Positions 20,424 through 30,527 of a stretch of 64,000 nt of DNA are shown here, piece after piece. The position numbers were made by a program, and so were the translations under genes. This stretch comes from a bacterium. GTDB lineage: Bacteria; Planctomycetota; Planctomycetia; Pirellulales; Pirellulaceae. The DNA is taken from assembly GCA_024743355.1 (NCBI GenBank), contig JANSWS010000001.1:1-64000 (forward strand). The letters run 5' to 3'. The number at the start of each line of letters is the position of its first letter. The first letter of the stretch is position 1. The notes below the pieces were generated by a model. It was not told the origin of the DNA. It saw only the letters and a program-made list of their open reading frames with translations, and ran no database searches.

Positions 20424-21468
20424 TGAGTCCTGTATGTTTCTAACGCGATTAGCCAATCATGCCTTCGCGCTCTGGTCGGGTCAGACCAGCCCAGCGAAGC
20501 CTGGCCGGGAAGATGACTTTCCGGATGTAACCGGTGCGCCCCTGGATAGCCGAAGGCTCATTCGCGACCGACGCTATTGCCATGTACTGCGTCAGCACAA
20601 CGATCTGGCCTTTGATGATGTTTCCATTGACTTTGCATGGAAGGCCTTGCAACATCAGATGGCGTTTGTGCCCAGCGGTTCCGTGCGTCTTGTGCAGGAT
20701 ACCATCCGCGAGCAAGGCAACGGCTACGCATTGGCCATGCAATTGGGCGAACAGACTCCGGTGCGGGCCTTCTACATAGACAAGCACTGCGTTACCAACA
20801 GCGATTACGTTCGCTTCGTTCAAGCAGGCGGCTACGAAAAACCCGAACTGTGGCCACAGGAAATTCTGCCTTGGGTTCTGCAATTCGTCGATCGCAGCGA
20901 GCATCCCGGACCAAAGTTTTGGAGCCAAGGGTCGCCGCCAGACGACAAACTCGACCACCCTGTCGTGGGCATCTGTTGGTACGAAGCCGCCGCCTACGCC
21001 CGCTGGGTTGGAAAAAGGTTACCGACACCGGCCGAGTGGCAGCGTGCTGGAACTTGGCCCACCAAGCAATCGGCTGACGGATCCGAACAACGCTATCCAT
21101 GGGGAAACTCGTTTGAACTGTCGCGGGCCAACCTCTGGCAGAGCAATGTTGGCGCGACACTCGCCGTTGGAGAGAACGCCACCGGGTCCACGCCTAATGG
21201 AGTTCGCCAATTGATCGGTAACGTCTGGGAATGGGTCGATGCCAGCTATCCGGCGATTCACTGCGGAGACCTACAACTTGAATTGGAAGAATTGATGGCT
21301 GAGGTTCGAGGAGCGGCTTTCGATACTTACTTCACCTCCCAGGCAACTTGTCAATTCCGATCCGCTCAAGCAGTTCTCAGCCGAACCGCCAATGTCGGCT
21401 TTCGCTGTTGCGTTGCCGCTGCAGACTTGACTCCGCCAAGCACCTCGCAATCACTCGAGAGCCTGTGA
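20404..21468 (+). CDS. FGE/SUMF1 (formylglycine-generating enzyme-like) domain protein
   Basis: MAFVPSGSVRLV...FYIDKHCVTNSDYVRFVQAGGY...HPVVGICWYEAAAYARWVGKRLPTPAEWQRAG...RYPWGN...LIGNVWEWVDA...VGFRCC. Confidence 0.9.
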   Translation: MVHLSFDESCMFLTRLANHAFALWSGQTSPAKPGREDDFPDVTGAPLDSRRLIRDRRYCHVLRQHNDLAFDDVSIDFAWKALQHQMAFVPSGSVRLVQDTIREQGNGYALAMQLGEQTPVRAFYIDKHCVTNSDYVRFVQAGGYEKPELWPQEILPWVLQFVDRSEHPGPKFWSQGSPPDDKLDHPVVGICWYEAAAYARWVGKRLPTPAEWQRAGTWPTKQSADGSEQRYPWGNSFELSRANLWQSNVGATLAVGENATGSTPNGVRQLIGNVWEWVDASYPAIHCGDLQLELEELMAEVRGAAFDTYFTSQATCQFRSAQAVLSRTANVGFRCCVAAADLTPPSTSQSLESL

Positions 21469-22358
21469 TGATTACAACTTCGAAAGCCCTAGAGCACTAC
21501 TTTTGCGTTTGCTGTTCAGCCCGGGTTGAGCATTGCATTGACTACTGCCCCAAATGCCAGACACCGATCTGTCTCTCGCAGTCCGTAGCCTTGCAGGGAG
21601 GTGGGCACAGTTTTATTTCCGTATTGGGTGCCAGCAATGCTGGTAAGACTGTCTACTTGGGATTGCTGCTGGATATTCTCAGCAAGGGAAGCGAAGACTT
21701 CCGTGGCGTTGCCGCCAGCCCATTTGCGGTCGACCTGCAAGAATACGTGGTGACATCTCTGGAGAACCGTGCATTTCCCGAGAAGACGCCCGCGGAGGCG
21801 GATAGCTGGCAGTGGTTGCACTGCAAGCTGAGCATGCAGCAAGGCAAGACCAAGCGGACAGCCGACCTGATCTCGCCCGATTTTGCCGGTGAGGCCATTG
21901 CCATGGAGATTCGCCGTCCGGGTCTCTACCCTGTAGTGGAGCATGTGGTAAGCCGTTCAACGGGAATTCTCTTGCTCTGCGATTCGCTGCGTGTTCGCGA
22001 TCATGGAGCCAGCGAGGATTTGTTTGCCACGAAACTGGCAGCATACATTGCGGCACAGCATGAACTCCATGATGACAAAGCCGCCCAGGAAGGAAGAGGC
22101 CCCTCCGTGGCAGTGGTGTTTACAAAGTGCGACGCCTGCCCGGAGTCAACCGTTGATCCAGCCGTTTTTGCCTCCAGCAACGTCCGACGACTACACGATT
22201 TCTGCCAGCAAAAGTTCAAAAGAGTGGCATTCTTCGCCACCGGCGTGGCTGGAAGCACCGCTCTGCTTTCCGACCAACGCGGCTGGAGATCCCGTGTCCC
22301 CTTTCACATCCAACCCCACGGCGTTTTGGATCCTCTCAAGTGGCTCTTGGCTCACTAA
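21468..22358 (+). CDS. Zinc-ribbon + TRAFAC-like (double-)GTPase
   Basis: CVCCSARVEHCIDYCPKCQTPICLSQ zinc ribbon; Walker A-type ISVLGASNAGKTVYLGLLLDIL; VVFTKCD (NKxD-like). TGATG overlap with the SUMF1 gene stop. Confidence 0.8.
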   Translation: MITTSKALEHYFCVCCSARVEHCIDYCPKCQTPICLSQSVALQGGGHSFISVLGASNAGKTVYLGLLLDILSKGSEDFRGVAASPFAVDLQEYVVTSLENRAFPEKTPAEADSWQWLHCKLSMQQGKTKRTADLISPDFAGEAIAMEIRRPGLYPVVEHVVSRSTGILLLCDSLRVRDHGASEDLFATKLAAYIAAQHELHDDKAAQEGRGPSVAVVFTKCDACPESTVDPAVFASSNVRRLHDFCQQKFKRVAFFATGVAGSTALLSDQRGWRSRVPFHIQPHGVLDPLKWLLAH

Positions 22359-22373
22359 GTGATACGACTTCCC

Positions 22374-23147
22374 ATGCATCTTCAGCAAGCCGTTTTCACG
22401 TCGTCCTCGCGCGGCCCAATTCGGGGCTATCACATCGTTGGCAAATCTCAGGGAATTGATGAGTCTCTTGAGCAAACTCTTTTCCGATGGTCGCCCAGCC
22501 AAATGAGCAGCAATGACCCGGCGAATTGGACCATCAATTGTTATCCGGCATCCCAGGAATACACCGCAGTTTCGCGGACCGTTCTGGGCGGCCCGGAATA
22601 CAGTTCGCGAGGCGGAATTCAAGTGGTCACTATCATCGCGCTGCTCGATCAGCATCAGTTCTCGGTGTACCGAAACAACGCCATGCTGGTGGCCCAATCG
22701 GCCCTGGCCCTGGGTTGGTTTCGTTTTCCCATGGACTTGGACCAGCAAGAACTTGCAACGATGGAATTGCCCGACGCGCCTTTCATTGCCGAGCCTTCAC
22801 TGCAATCCGTAGCCAAACGCCAAGGCGAATCGAAAGCAGGCGAAGAGCATGCAGCCGCTCCCTCCTCAGCAGTGCATACGGATGAGGACTCCGCACAACG
22901 CGTGCTCGCGGAGCAAGCAGCCGACATGGTTGAACAGGGCAAGCGAGTAGCCATCATCGGACAGCAGAACCCAAGACGAGTGGCGGAGCTTCTTATTTCC
23001 AACTTAAGCATCGACTCCCGCAGTCGTTTCAGCTTCACGACGGGATTACCACTGGCCAGCCACCGACCATTTCAAGCGCAATTCTTGCAGCATGCGGATG
23101 CACTCACTCGAAGAGCCATGCAAGCCGAAGGCTTTCATCTACTTTGA
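22374..23147 (+). CDS. GTPase-associated protein 1 N-terminal-domain-like (GAP1-N) protein
   Basis: MHLQQAVFTSSSRGPIRGYHIVGKSQGIDESLEQTLFRWSPSQMSS...YTAVSRTVLGGPEYSSRGGIQVVT resembles the GAP1-N pattern; directly downstream of the GTPase. Confidence 0.65.
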   Translation: MHLQQAVFTSSSRGPIRGYHIVGKSQGIDESLEQTLFRWSPSQMSSNDPANWTINCYPASQEYTAVSRTVLGGPEYSSRGGIQVVTIIALLDQHQFSVYRNNAMLVAQSALALGWFRFPMDLDQQELATMELPDAPFIAEPSLQSVAKRQGESKAGEEHAAAPSSAVHTDEDSAQRVLAEQAADMVEQGKRVAIIGQQNPRRVAELLISNLSIDSRSRFSFTTGLPLASHRPFQAQFLQHADALTRRAMQAEGFHLL

Positions 23148-23175
23148 AAACGCGAAGCTCCCACCAAGCTCCCAC

Positions 23176-24021
23176 TCACGTCGCTTGCGAATCCGGAGAA
23201 CTGGGCTTGCGAGCCAGCAAAACCTGGCGTTTGCCACCAGTTGGACCGGGTACACGTCGCACCAGGTAACCAATTCGCTCCAAGTCTTTGCGCACAGAAC
23301 TCTTGACGCAGTAACTGGTAAAGCTGCCGCCGGGCTCCAACCAGCTGTAAGCGTTCTGCAGAACTCGCGGCTGCCACAGGTTTGGATTAACTTCGGGCGA
23401 GAAAGGATCGAAGTAGACAGCGTGGATTCCACCCAGAGGCTCAAAGTCCAAGACTGTTCTCAGCAAACTGGTGTCTAGCGTGCATGCGTCTTGCTGCAGC
23501 AACACCAGACGCGTGTGGGGTGCAACCTGCACTAGCTCTGTGGACGAAAGACTACCACAAGCTTGCTGCAGTACAGAGACCCAGCCTTCCTGGAGCAAGC
23601 TGAGGCTCCGCTGAAAGCGAACATCTTGAAAACGCTCCCGCCAAAGTTGGTCGGCATGGAAGTTCTTGATGGCATGCAGCAGCTCTAAATCGGCCACTAC
23701 CTCAGCGGGCAACAGATTGTTCTCAATACCAACGTACAGCAGGTCGACACCATGCATTTCGGCTAATGCAGCCGTCAGTAAGAAGCTCGTCCCCGTGCCC
23801 AATCCGTATTCCAACACTCGCGTGGCTTGGCCGCCACGCAGACGTTCGGCTACTCCGCTATTGAGCACATACACCAACCAGGATTCAGCCAGTGCTCCGC
23901 AGCCACTGTGGTAGCTCTCGTTGAGACGTTGATCGTGTAATGTTCGACTGCCATCGTCCGTCGTCAACCAATTCAACCCCGTTATGGACGTGGGCATGGA
24001 AGGGCGAGTGGGTATGGCCAC
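23176..24021 (-). CDS. mnmD: MnmD-like tRNA methyltransferase (DUF752), standalone
   Basis: GCGALAESWLVYVLNSG...RVLEYGLGTGTSFLLTA...VYFDPFSPEVNPNLWQPRVLQNAYSWLEPGGSFTSYCVKSSVRKDLERIGYLVRRVPGPTGGKRQVLLA. Confidence 0.85.
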   Translation of the reverse strand: MAIPTRPSMPTSITGLNWLTTDDGSRTLHDQRLNESYHSGCGALAESWLVYVLNSGVAERLRGGQATRVLEYGLGTGTSFLLTAALAEMHGVDLLYVGIENNLLPAEVVADLELLHAIKNFHADQLWRERFQDVRFQRSLSLLQEGWVSVLQQACGSLSSTELVQVAPHTRLVLLQQDACTLDTSLLRTVLDFEPLGGIHAVYFDPFSPEVNPNLWQPRVLQNAYSWLEPGGSFTSYCVKSSVRKDLERIGYLVRRVPGPTGGKRQVLLARKPSSPDSQAT

Positions 24022-24114
24022 GATTCAATTCCTGGGAATGGTCGGCGAGCGGCTCACAGGTGCTGAAGCAAAGTCGGAATCAACTCCTCCGCTTGGCTCG
24101 AAAGCGAGACGTTA

Positions 24115-24375
24115 TCACAATTTCTTCGTTAGCAATTGGGCGACAAGCGCTGGGTCGTCGCTTTCTCGCAAACGCTCAATGTGATCATTTGGCACGCCGG
24201 CCTTCGCAAGATTCTTGACGAGCGAGTCCCAGATTCGCTCGCGTTTTTTTCCTTCGGCCAAATACAACTCGGTGACCAACTCCTGAGCTCGCTGCAAGCC
24301 GATGGAATCGGCATTCTCGTAGTATCGACGAATCACGTTTTGCTGATAGCGACTAAAATTTTTCTCAGCAGCCAT
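24115..24375 (-). CDS. Small conserved-looking hypothetical protein
   Basis: MAAEKNFSRYQQNVIRRYYENADSIGLQRAQELVTELYLAEGKKRERIWDSLVKNLAKAGVPNDHIERLRESDDPALVAQLLTKKL. Confidence 0.7.
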   Translation of the reverse strand: MAAEKNFSRYQQNVIRRYYENADSIGLQRAQELVTELYLAEGKKRERIWDSLVKNLAKAGVPNDHIERLRESDDPALVAQLLTKKL

Positions 24376-24772
24376 TGAGGGCTCCTTGGGATCGAGAACG
24401 GTTCGGTGGCACGCACGCTACGGGAAAGCAATGGAAAGTGCTGGCAGACAATGACCCTTGGGCCGCTTTCACTTCACCCGCTTGTTCGATCAATCGGCAA
24501 GCTTCCACCCGCGGCATCTCTCTTTCATCGGCATATTATTCGGGTTTGGGGCCACCAGACAGACCAGCAGGATGACCGTCCGACACCAAAAATCCGGAAT
24601 TATCCGGGCACCCCATTTGGCCAGGGGGACCACGAACAGCGACAGAGACGATCCCGCTAGAGCACTATTAGAGGGACACAAAGCACCCTAGCGAATCCAA
24701 TCCCCCTGAAAGGGCAGCTTCAGCGGTTATCGCGGAACTTGGAATCGCCACTTGCGTCCAACGGATTCACAG

Positions 24773-25477
24773 ATGAATATTCCATGGATGACCCAAGCCA
24801 GAAATTGCGAAGCAATGCGACGACTGCGGGATGCGGGCGACCTCATTTTGCCAAGTCTGTTGCAGTGCGATTTTGGAAATCTCGAACGTGAGATCAACGA
24901 ATTACGTGAGGCAGGTGTAGAAGCCCTGCATCTCGACGTGATGGACGGGCATTTCGTGCCCAATATTACTTATGGCATGCCTATCGTCGAAGGCATTCGA
25001 CGTCTTACGGACATGCCCATTGATGTACACCTGATGATTTCGGAACCCAGTCGCTACGTACGCCAATTTGCGGACGCTGGGGCTGACTGTTTAACCATTC
25101 ACGTCGAGATCGATGAAGACGTGAGGGAAACTCTGGAGATGATTCGCAATCTCGGGGTCGGTGTGGGCCTGGCCTTGAACCCAAAAACCCCGCTGGAGCG
25201 GGCGAAGTCGCTGCTTCACCTTTGCGATTTACTATTGATAATGAGTGTCGAGGCGGGATTTGGAGGGCAATCGTTTAACCCGATTGCGTTAGAGAAGTTA
25301 AAAGCAGCCCGCCAGGAATCCGACGCCCTGCTTTTGGAAGTCGATGGCGGCGTTAACCTCGATACCATTGCTGACTGTCACGCTGCTGGAGCCCAGCTCT
25401 TCGTTGTCGGTTCGGCGATTTTCGGCCAATCAGACTACCGAAACGCGGTTCGGAGCCTTCGGCAAGCCATTCAATAA
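24773..25477 (+). CDS. rpe: Ribulose-phosphate 3-epimerase
   Basis: LILPSLLQCDFGNLEREI...LHLDVMDGHFVPNITYG...VDGGVNLDTIADCHAAGAQLFVVGSAIFG. Confidence 0.95.
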   Translation: MNIPWMTQARNCEAMRRLRDAGDLILPSLLQCDFGNLEREINELREAGVEALHLDVMDGHFVPNITYGMPIVEGIRRLTDMPIDVHLMISEPSRYVRQFADAGADCLTIHVEIDEDVRETLEMIRNLGVGVGLALNPKTPLERAKSLLHLCDLLLIMSVEAGFGGQSFNPIALEKLKAARQESDALLLEVDGGVNLDTIADCHAAGAQLFVVGSAIFGQSDYRNAVRSLRQAIQ

Positions 25478-25501
25478 CAAACTGATTTTGATTCAATTCG
25501 C

Positions 25502-26092
25502 ATGTTAGAAGTATTATTAATCCGACCCGGCTCGACGACCTTCGATGAGGAAGGTCGCATCAAGGGAGCCTTGGATATACCGTTGAGCCAACGTGGGCGG
25601 GAACAGGTACAGGAGTTGGCCAAGAATTTGCGAAAGGTCAAACTCGACTGCCTCTATATCTCTCCGACCGAGTCTTCTCAGCAATCGGCAGAGAGCATTG
25701 CGGAGTACAACTTCTGCAAAATCAAGACCTTGGAGTGCCTACGAAACCTCGACCAAGGCCTGTGGCAGGGCAAGTTGGTGACGGAGGTAAAGCGACTCCA
25801 GCCTAAAGTCTACCGGCAATTCCAGGAGAATCCTGGCGACGTTTGCCCGCCTGAGGGCGAGACCGTTTTGGAAGCCATCGAGCGGTTGCGGACACCGATC
25901 ACTAAGCTTTTGAAGCGGCATGAAGGCGGCAAGATAGGAATCCTGGTGCCGCAACCTTTAGCAGCCATTGTGCGCTACGTTCTTCTGGGAGGCAGCCTAG
26001 GAGATCTCTGGAAATGCGAACTGGACTTTGGCACCTACGAAACTCTCAACGTCGAAACCAATCCCCGGAGCCGAGAGCTGGCCAGGACCTAA
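25502..26092 (+). CDS. Histidine phosphatase / phosphoglycerate mutase-like
   Basis: LLIRPGSTTFDEEGRIKGALDIPLSQRGREQVQELAKNL...LYISPTESSQQSAESIA; canonical RHG appears as RPG. Confidence 0.75.
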   Translation: MLEVLLIRPGSTTFDEEGRIKGALDIPLSQRGREQVQELAKNLRKVKLDCLYISPTESSQQSAESIAEYNFCKIKTLECLRNLDQGLWQGKLVTEVKRLQPKVYRQFQENPGDVCPPEGETVLEAIERLRTPITKLLKRHEGGKIGILVPQPLAAIVRYVLLGGSLGDLWKCELDFGTYETLNVETNPRSRELART

Positions 26093-26399
26093 GCTGCCGG
26101 TTGGTCTAGCTTCGGGTCGTTTGTCGGCACATTTCAACTAGATCGAACAGACTGTAATTCGGTAGACTGGGACCGTGCCAAGCTGAACCGACGAGGGCCG
26201 GCGTTAAAGCAGAATGACGTCTAGAGGATCCAATCAACCAGGTCAGCAAATGACCTGCAAGCTGTAGCGTGGCCCACAAAATATTGCTTACATACGCTCG
26301 GCCAGAATGAGAACACGTCTCCTGCGCACTCTCGGCCTTAGACGGCGAGCCTGCGTCAGCGGAGCATCCCACTTTCATCGCGAGATCAGGGCTTAAGCC

Positions 26400-27239
26400 A
26401 TGGCGACCGCAAACAAAGATCAGTCCACGAAAAGAGTTTTGAAACGCGCCGTACCCGACGGCTTGTGGATTAAGTGTCCAGGCTGCAAGGCTACCGTTTA
26501 TCGGAAAGAAGCCGAGAATCTGCAGAACGTCTGTCCTAAGTGTCAGTACCATTTCTACGTATCCGCCCGGCAGCGTATCGCCCAGGTCTTGGACGAAGGT
26601 ACTTTTGAGGAATGGGACGACCACCTGTGCCCCACGGATCCGCTCAAGTTTGCCGATAAGAAGCGCTATGCCGACCGCTTGGTCGACGAGCAGCAAAGGA
26701 CCGGGCTGACCGACGCTTCTTTGACGGGCAGCGGCATGATTCGCGCGCGGCGTGTGGCCATCGGCGTCACCGATTCGGCTTTCATCATGGGCAGCATGGG
26801 ATCAGTGGTTGGAGAAAAACTGACGCGACTGGTGGAAAGGGCAACCCGCCATGCGCTGCCGTTGATCATCGTAAGTGGCTCGGGCGGTGGGGCCCGAATG
26901 CACGAGGGAATCCTCTCCCTCATGCAGATGGCAAAAGTCTCTGCTGCACTCTCGCGGTATCATGAAGCGGGAGGCTTGTACATTTCCGTCCTCACCAACC
27001 CAACCATGGGAGGCGTAGCTGCCAGCTTTGCCTCGTTGGGAGATCTGGTGTTCGCGGAACCACGTGCCCTGATCGGTTTCGCCGGTCCGAGAACCATCAA
27101 GGCCACCATCAAGCTGGAATTGCCGGAAGGCTTCCAAACCAGCGAATTCCTGCTTGAACACGGTTATATCGACCGAATTGTCGAACGTGGGCGACTAAAG
27201 AACGAAATCGCGCGTGCCATCGACTACTGCGGCAAATAA
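26400..27239 (+). CDS. accD: Acetyl-CoA carboxylase carboxyltransferase subunit beta
   Basis: [27 protein letters not shown] zinc ribbon; [26 protein letters not shown]-like [33 protein letters not shown]. Confidence 0.96.
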   Translation: MATANKDQSTKRVLKRAVPDGLWIKCPGCKATVYRKEAENLQNVCPKCQYHFYVSARQRIAQVLDEGTFEEWDDHLCPTDPLKFADKKRYADRLVDEQQRTGLTDASLTGSGMIRARRVAIGVTDSAFIMGSMGSVVGEKLTRLVERATRHALPLIIVSGSGGGARMHEGILSLMQMAKVSAALSRYHEAGGLYISVLTNPTMGGVAASFASLGDLVFAEPRALIGFAGPRTIKATIKLELPEGFQTSEFLLEHGYIDRIVERGRLKNEIARAIDYCGK

Positions 27240-27248
27240 GATAGCTGT

Positions 27249-28166
27249 ATGGGACTGCTAGAAAAGTTAGGCTTCGGCAAGAAAAACACTCGGGGTGCCG
27301 CTAAGCAATCTGGGCTGAAGTCCAATCGTCGCATTGACATTGATGCACGATTCGAGCGATTGCGGACCGCAGTCAGCGGCACCATGAGTAAATTCTACGC
27401 GGCACGTGATCGAGAAACCGACAAAATTGTCGGTCTCAAGTTGTGCGACCTGGAGAAATTCACGTTCTTTGAAAGCCGCTTCAAAGGGCTTAATAAGCCA
27501 CCGGAAGGCGAGATCGCCGCCTCCATGGATCACCCCAATATCATCAAGACTCTCGAGTACGGCCTGTCGATTAATAAAGAGCCGTACCTGATCATGGAAT
27601 TTATCGAGGGTCCGGGCCTGAACACGTTGATTCAACAGAGGGCCGAAGAGAGGCTCGCTGGCCATCGTCTGTCGCTGATCAAACAAATGGCCGATGCACT
27701 GCTTTATGTTCACACTAAGGGCTATATCCACCGCGACATATGCCCCAGGAACTTCATCTGCACGCCCGATATCACCCACATCAAACTCATCGATTTCGGG
27801 CTGACCGTGCCTGCAACCGAAGCCTTCATGCGTCCGGGAAACCGTACTGGCACACCCCTCTATATGGCCCCAGAAATCGTCCGTCGTCGAGCTACCGACC
27901 AGCGATTGGATATCTTTGCCTTTGGTGTCTCGTGCTATCAGTTATTGAGCTTCGAACTGCCATGGCCAGGAGGGGAAACAAGCGGTCTGGCAGCCCTCAA
28001 TCACGACACCTCGAATCCACGAAGCATTTTTGAGTATCGCCCGGATCTCAATAAGACGCTTGGGGCCATGATCATGCAGTGCGTGCAACCCAACCCCCAA
28101 GATCGTATCCAAACGATGGAGCAATTCGTAAAGCAGTTGCGAACCATAGAATCCGAATCTGCCTGA
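27249..28166 (+). CDS. Serine/threonine protein kinase
   Basis: HRDICPRNF, IKLIDFGLTVPA, GTPLYMAPEI. Confidence 0.9.
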   Translation: MGLLEKLGFGKKNTRGAAKQSGLKSNRRIDIDARFERLRTAVSGTMSKFYAARDRETDKIVGLKLCDLEKFTFFESRFKGLNKPPEGEIAASMDHPNIIKTLEYGLSINKEPYLIMEFIEGPGLNTLIQQRAEERLAGHRLSLIKQMADALLYVHTKGYIHRDICPRNFICTPDITHIKLIDFGLTVPATEAFMRPGNRTGTPLYMAPEIVRRRATDQRLDIFAFGVSCYQLLSFELPWPGGETSGLAALNHDTSNPRSIFEYRPDLNKTLGAMIMQCVQPNPQDRIQTMEQFVKQLRTIESESA

Positions 28167-28562
28167 CCCGTTTCCCAAAAGCATAAAACGCTTCGGAAGG
28201 TGTTGGACACCGCGCGACTGCACAGCCTCGCCAATCGGGCCGTTCGCATCTGAATCTTCGCTTGGCGGGCGGAGCAATCCGTGTATCGTGAATTCTTGAA
28301 CTGTGCCGACGCTTTACTGTTAATTATGGCAAAATGTCCCGGCAGTATTGCCCAATTGAGATCAGATATAGTTACAGTGAGGATTGGGCTAACTTGGCTG
28401 CATTCAAGATCCGTGGAGGCGCGGGGCACTAAAATCCACCCAAACCGCCTCTCCTACTAAATTCTGACTAAGCGGTACTTTCGTTGTACTCAATCGCTAG
28501 TCTTGGAACACTCAAGTCGGGAACCTTACGGATAATTGGCCCTTGGGTCTTTGAGGATTCGG

Positions 28563-30527
28563 ATGGAACAGGTCAAAAAGGGCTTAAAGGTTAAGGATCT
28601 GATCGAAGCCACACTTCGCTGGCAAGCTTGTCAGTGCGGAGATGACGATCTGCGGCTAGCCGTGCGTCAAGCCTTGCGACAACGTCTGCCGGATTACCAA
28701 GTCGAAATGCTTGAAGATGGCGCGCTGCCGGACAAGATCATCGAGGCCATTGCCGATGATCTGGCGAAGAATCTTTCGCCGGACGCGGAAAAGATCGGCG
28801 GGTTCTCGTTGGACAGCATCGCTAATAGCAGCAATTCGCGATTGCCCTCCCAAGCCGTCCTGGAAGTAGAACTTCTGCCCGAGCCACAGATAGTGGCCCC
28901 AGAAGAAAACATCCCTCGCTTTCGCATGGATCCGATTTCCCTTTACCACGGTCTGGATGGAATCATTCGTTTCTTGACCTGGGACTGTCTTTCACTACCT
29001 GGCTTCCTAGTGGTGGCCTGTGTTGCTGCCGTGGCTTCCTTGCCCTTTGTTTTGGAGAATCCCGAATTCAGCAAGGACGGCTCTCCCTTGTTTCCATTTG
29101 GCCAGGCTAAACCTCGGCAGTCTCAGTATTCCAAGCAGCCAGCCCGAGAAGTTGGGCGGCCAGCCGATTCAGCCGCTCTGACGCAAAGTGAAGAACGGGG
29201 CGGCTCGGAAGACTCCGAAAACGCCCATTCCAGGGATGATGATCAGCTGGTGGAATTTATACCTGACACACAATCCATAATCCCGACGGAGCCCGCCGAG
29301 GCGAAGGCGGGACAATCAGCTAATGAGCAATCTTTGGCCCAGGAATCATCGTCGGATCTTTCCAAGTCCGAGTCACCGACAATGCCGGACGCCTCTGAAG
29401 ACCAAGAGTTAGACTTGGACGCTTTGCTGGCTCCTATTCTGGCCGAAAGCGCAGCAGAAGAATCGTCAGAGTCTGCTGAAGCAGGCAAAGGCAAGACCGA
29501 AGATCAAAAACAAGACGACAACTCGAAAGAGCAGTCGTCGGTCGAGGATCAGACGGCTTTGCTGGAAGCAACTTCGATGGATAGACATGCGGGCGATGAA
29601 TCGCCTGTGATGGAAGATCCATCCAGCCCATCTGCTCCTGCTGAGATTCCTTCCTTATCGTCCTTACCCGTGCACGCTCCTGCAGTGAGCGACGCGATTT
29701 CTGACCTCGATCAACCCGACCCGCCAACACCAGGATTCGCGGTTGACCAGCGACCGGTATTGCATGAAGCGAATGAGCAGCCCAACAGCGACCTCTCAGA
29801 AGACTCCTTGGAGAGTTCCAGCCCAAGCATGGCCGCGGAAGGCGATAACGCGTCAAGCTTGGCGACCGCCGCCATCAGCCCTGTCGATATCCTGGTCCTG
29901 CTGGAACAAGGCGACCTCGATGCGGTGCTGGCAATTACCTTCGAGAATTTCGACACCCAACCGCAACGGACTGATTGTCTATTGCTCGTGGCGGAGGCTG
30001 GAATACGAAAAGGAGACTTCGATTCCAAGCTAAAGGCCTGGAGCATCCTTTCAACTGCCAACACCAGCCCGGTTGCCGACCTCTTGTGCGCGCGACTGTT
30101 GCTGGGGTCCCGTGAATCGGAACGTCGGCAATTCGCGGCGGAAATTTCCGAGCATCCGCTGCGTGGCAAGCTTGACCGTTACGTTTCCTGGCTGAACTCA
30201 TGGGACGCGGACAGCGACAACTCGGTTCGAAAACAACTTCAACGCTTCATGCTTCAGTATCCTGAAACATCCTGCATTGACTCCATTTTCATGGCCAATG
30301 CGCACTTTGCGAAACGTGATTTTGTCTCAGCGTATCGCGGACTCGCCGCCGCCAACGATCGGATTCAATCTCTCAGCCTTCCAACGGAAACCGCTGCTCA
30401 GACTTGGTTGCTGGAGACTTCGGTGCGAGAACTCCGGGCAAAGATGCAAGGTTCTCTGAGAGGACTCTCATCCAAGCTCACTAAGACAGCCGAGATTGGC
30501 AACAGTTCCATGTCAGGGCAAAAATAA
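28563..30527 (+). CDS. Single-TM hypothetical protein with long acidic/Ser-rich linker and helical C-terminus
   Basis: TM stretch LSLPGFLVVACVAAVASLPFVL; long EEESS-rich linker; long uninterrupted ORF. Confidence 0.7.
   Translation: MEQVKKGLKVKDLIEATLRWQACQCGDDDLRLAVRQALRQRLPDYQVEMLEDGALPDKIIEAIADDLAKNLSPDAEKIGGFSLDSIANSSNSRLPSQAVLEVELLPEPQIVAPEENIPRFRMDPISLYHGLDGIIRFLTWDCLSLPGFLVVACVAAVASLPFVLENPEFSKDGSPLFPFGQAKPRQSQYSKQPAREVGRPADSAALTQSEERGGSEDSENAHSRDDDQLVEFIPDTQSIIPTEPAEAKAGQSANEQSLAQESSSDLSKSESPTMPDASEDQELDLDALLAPILAESAAEESSESAEAGKGKTEDQKQDDNSKEQSSVEDQTALLEATSMDRHAGDESPVMEDPSSPSAPAEIPSLSSLPVHAPAVSDAISDLDQPDPPTPGFAVDQRPVLHEANEQPNSDLSEDSLESSSPSMAAEGDNASSLATAAISPVDILVLLEQGDLDAVLAITFENFDTQPQRTDCLLLVAEAGIRKGDFDSKLKAWSILSTANTSPVADLLCARLLLGSRESERRQFAAEISEHPLRGKLDRYVSWLNSWDADSDNSVRKQLQRFMLQYPETSCIDSIFMANAHFAKRDFVSAYRGLAAANDRIQSLSLPTETAAQTWLLETSVRELRAKMQGSLRGLSSKLTKTAEIGNSSMSGQK

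Noticed and set aside
20404-21468. FGE-like gene as the target of a diversity-generating retroelement
   Set aside because: FGE/CLec-type folds are frequent DGR targets, but no reverse transcriptase, TR/VR pair or Avd gene was seen in the window.
11683-23147. Classical flagellar chemotaxis operon
   Set aside because: No CheR, CheB, CheY-only, CheD or flagellar genes in the cluster, and it includes FHA, SUMF1-like and GTPase genes instead.
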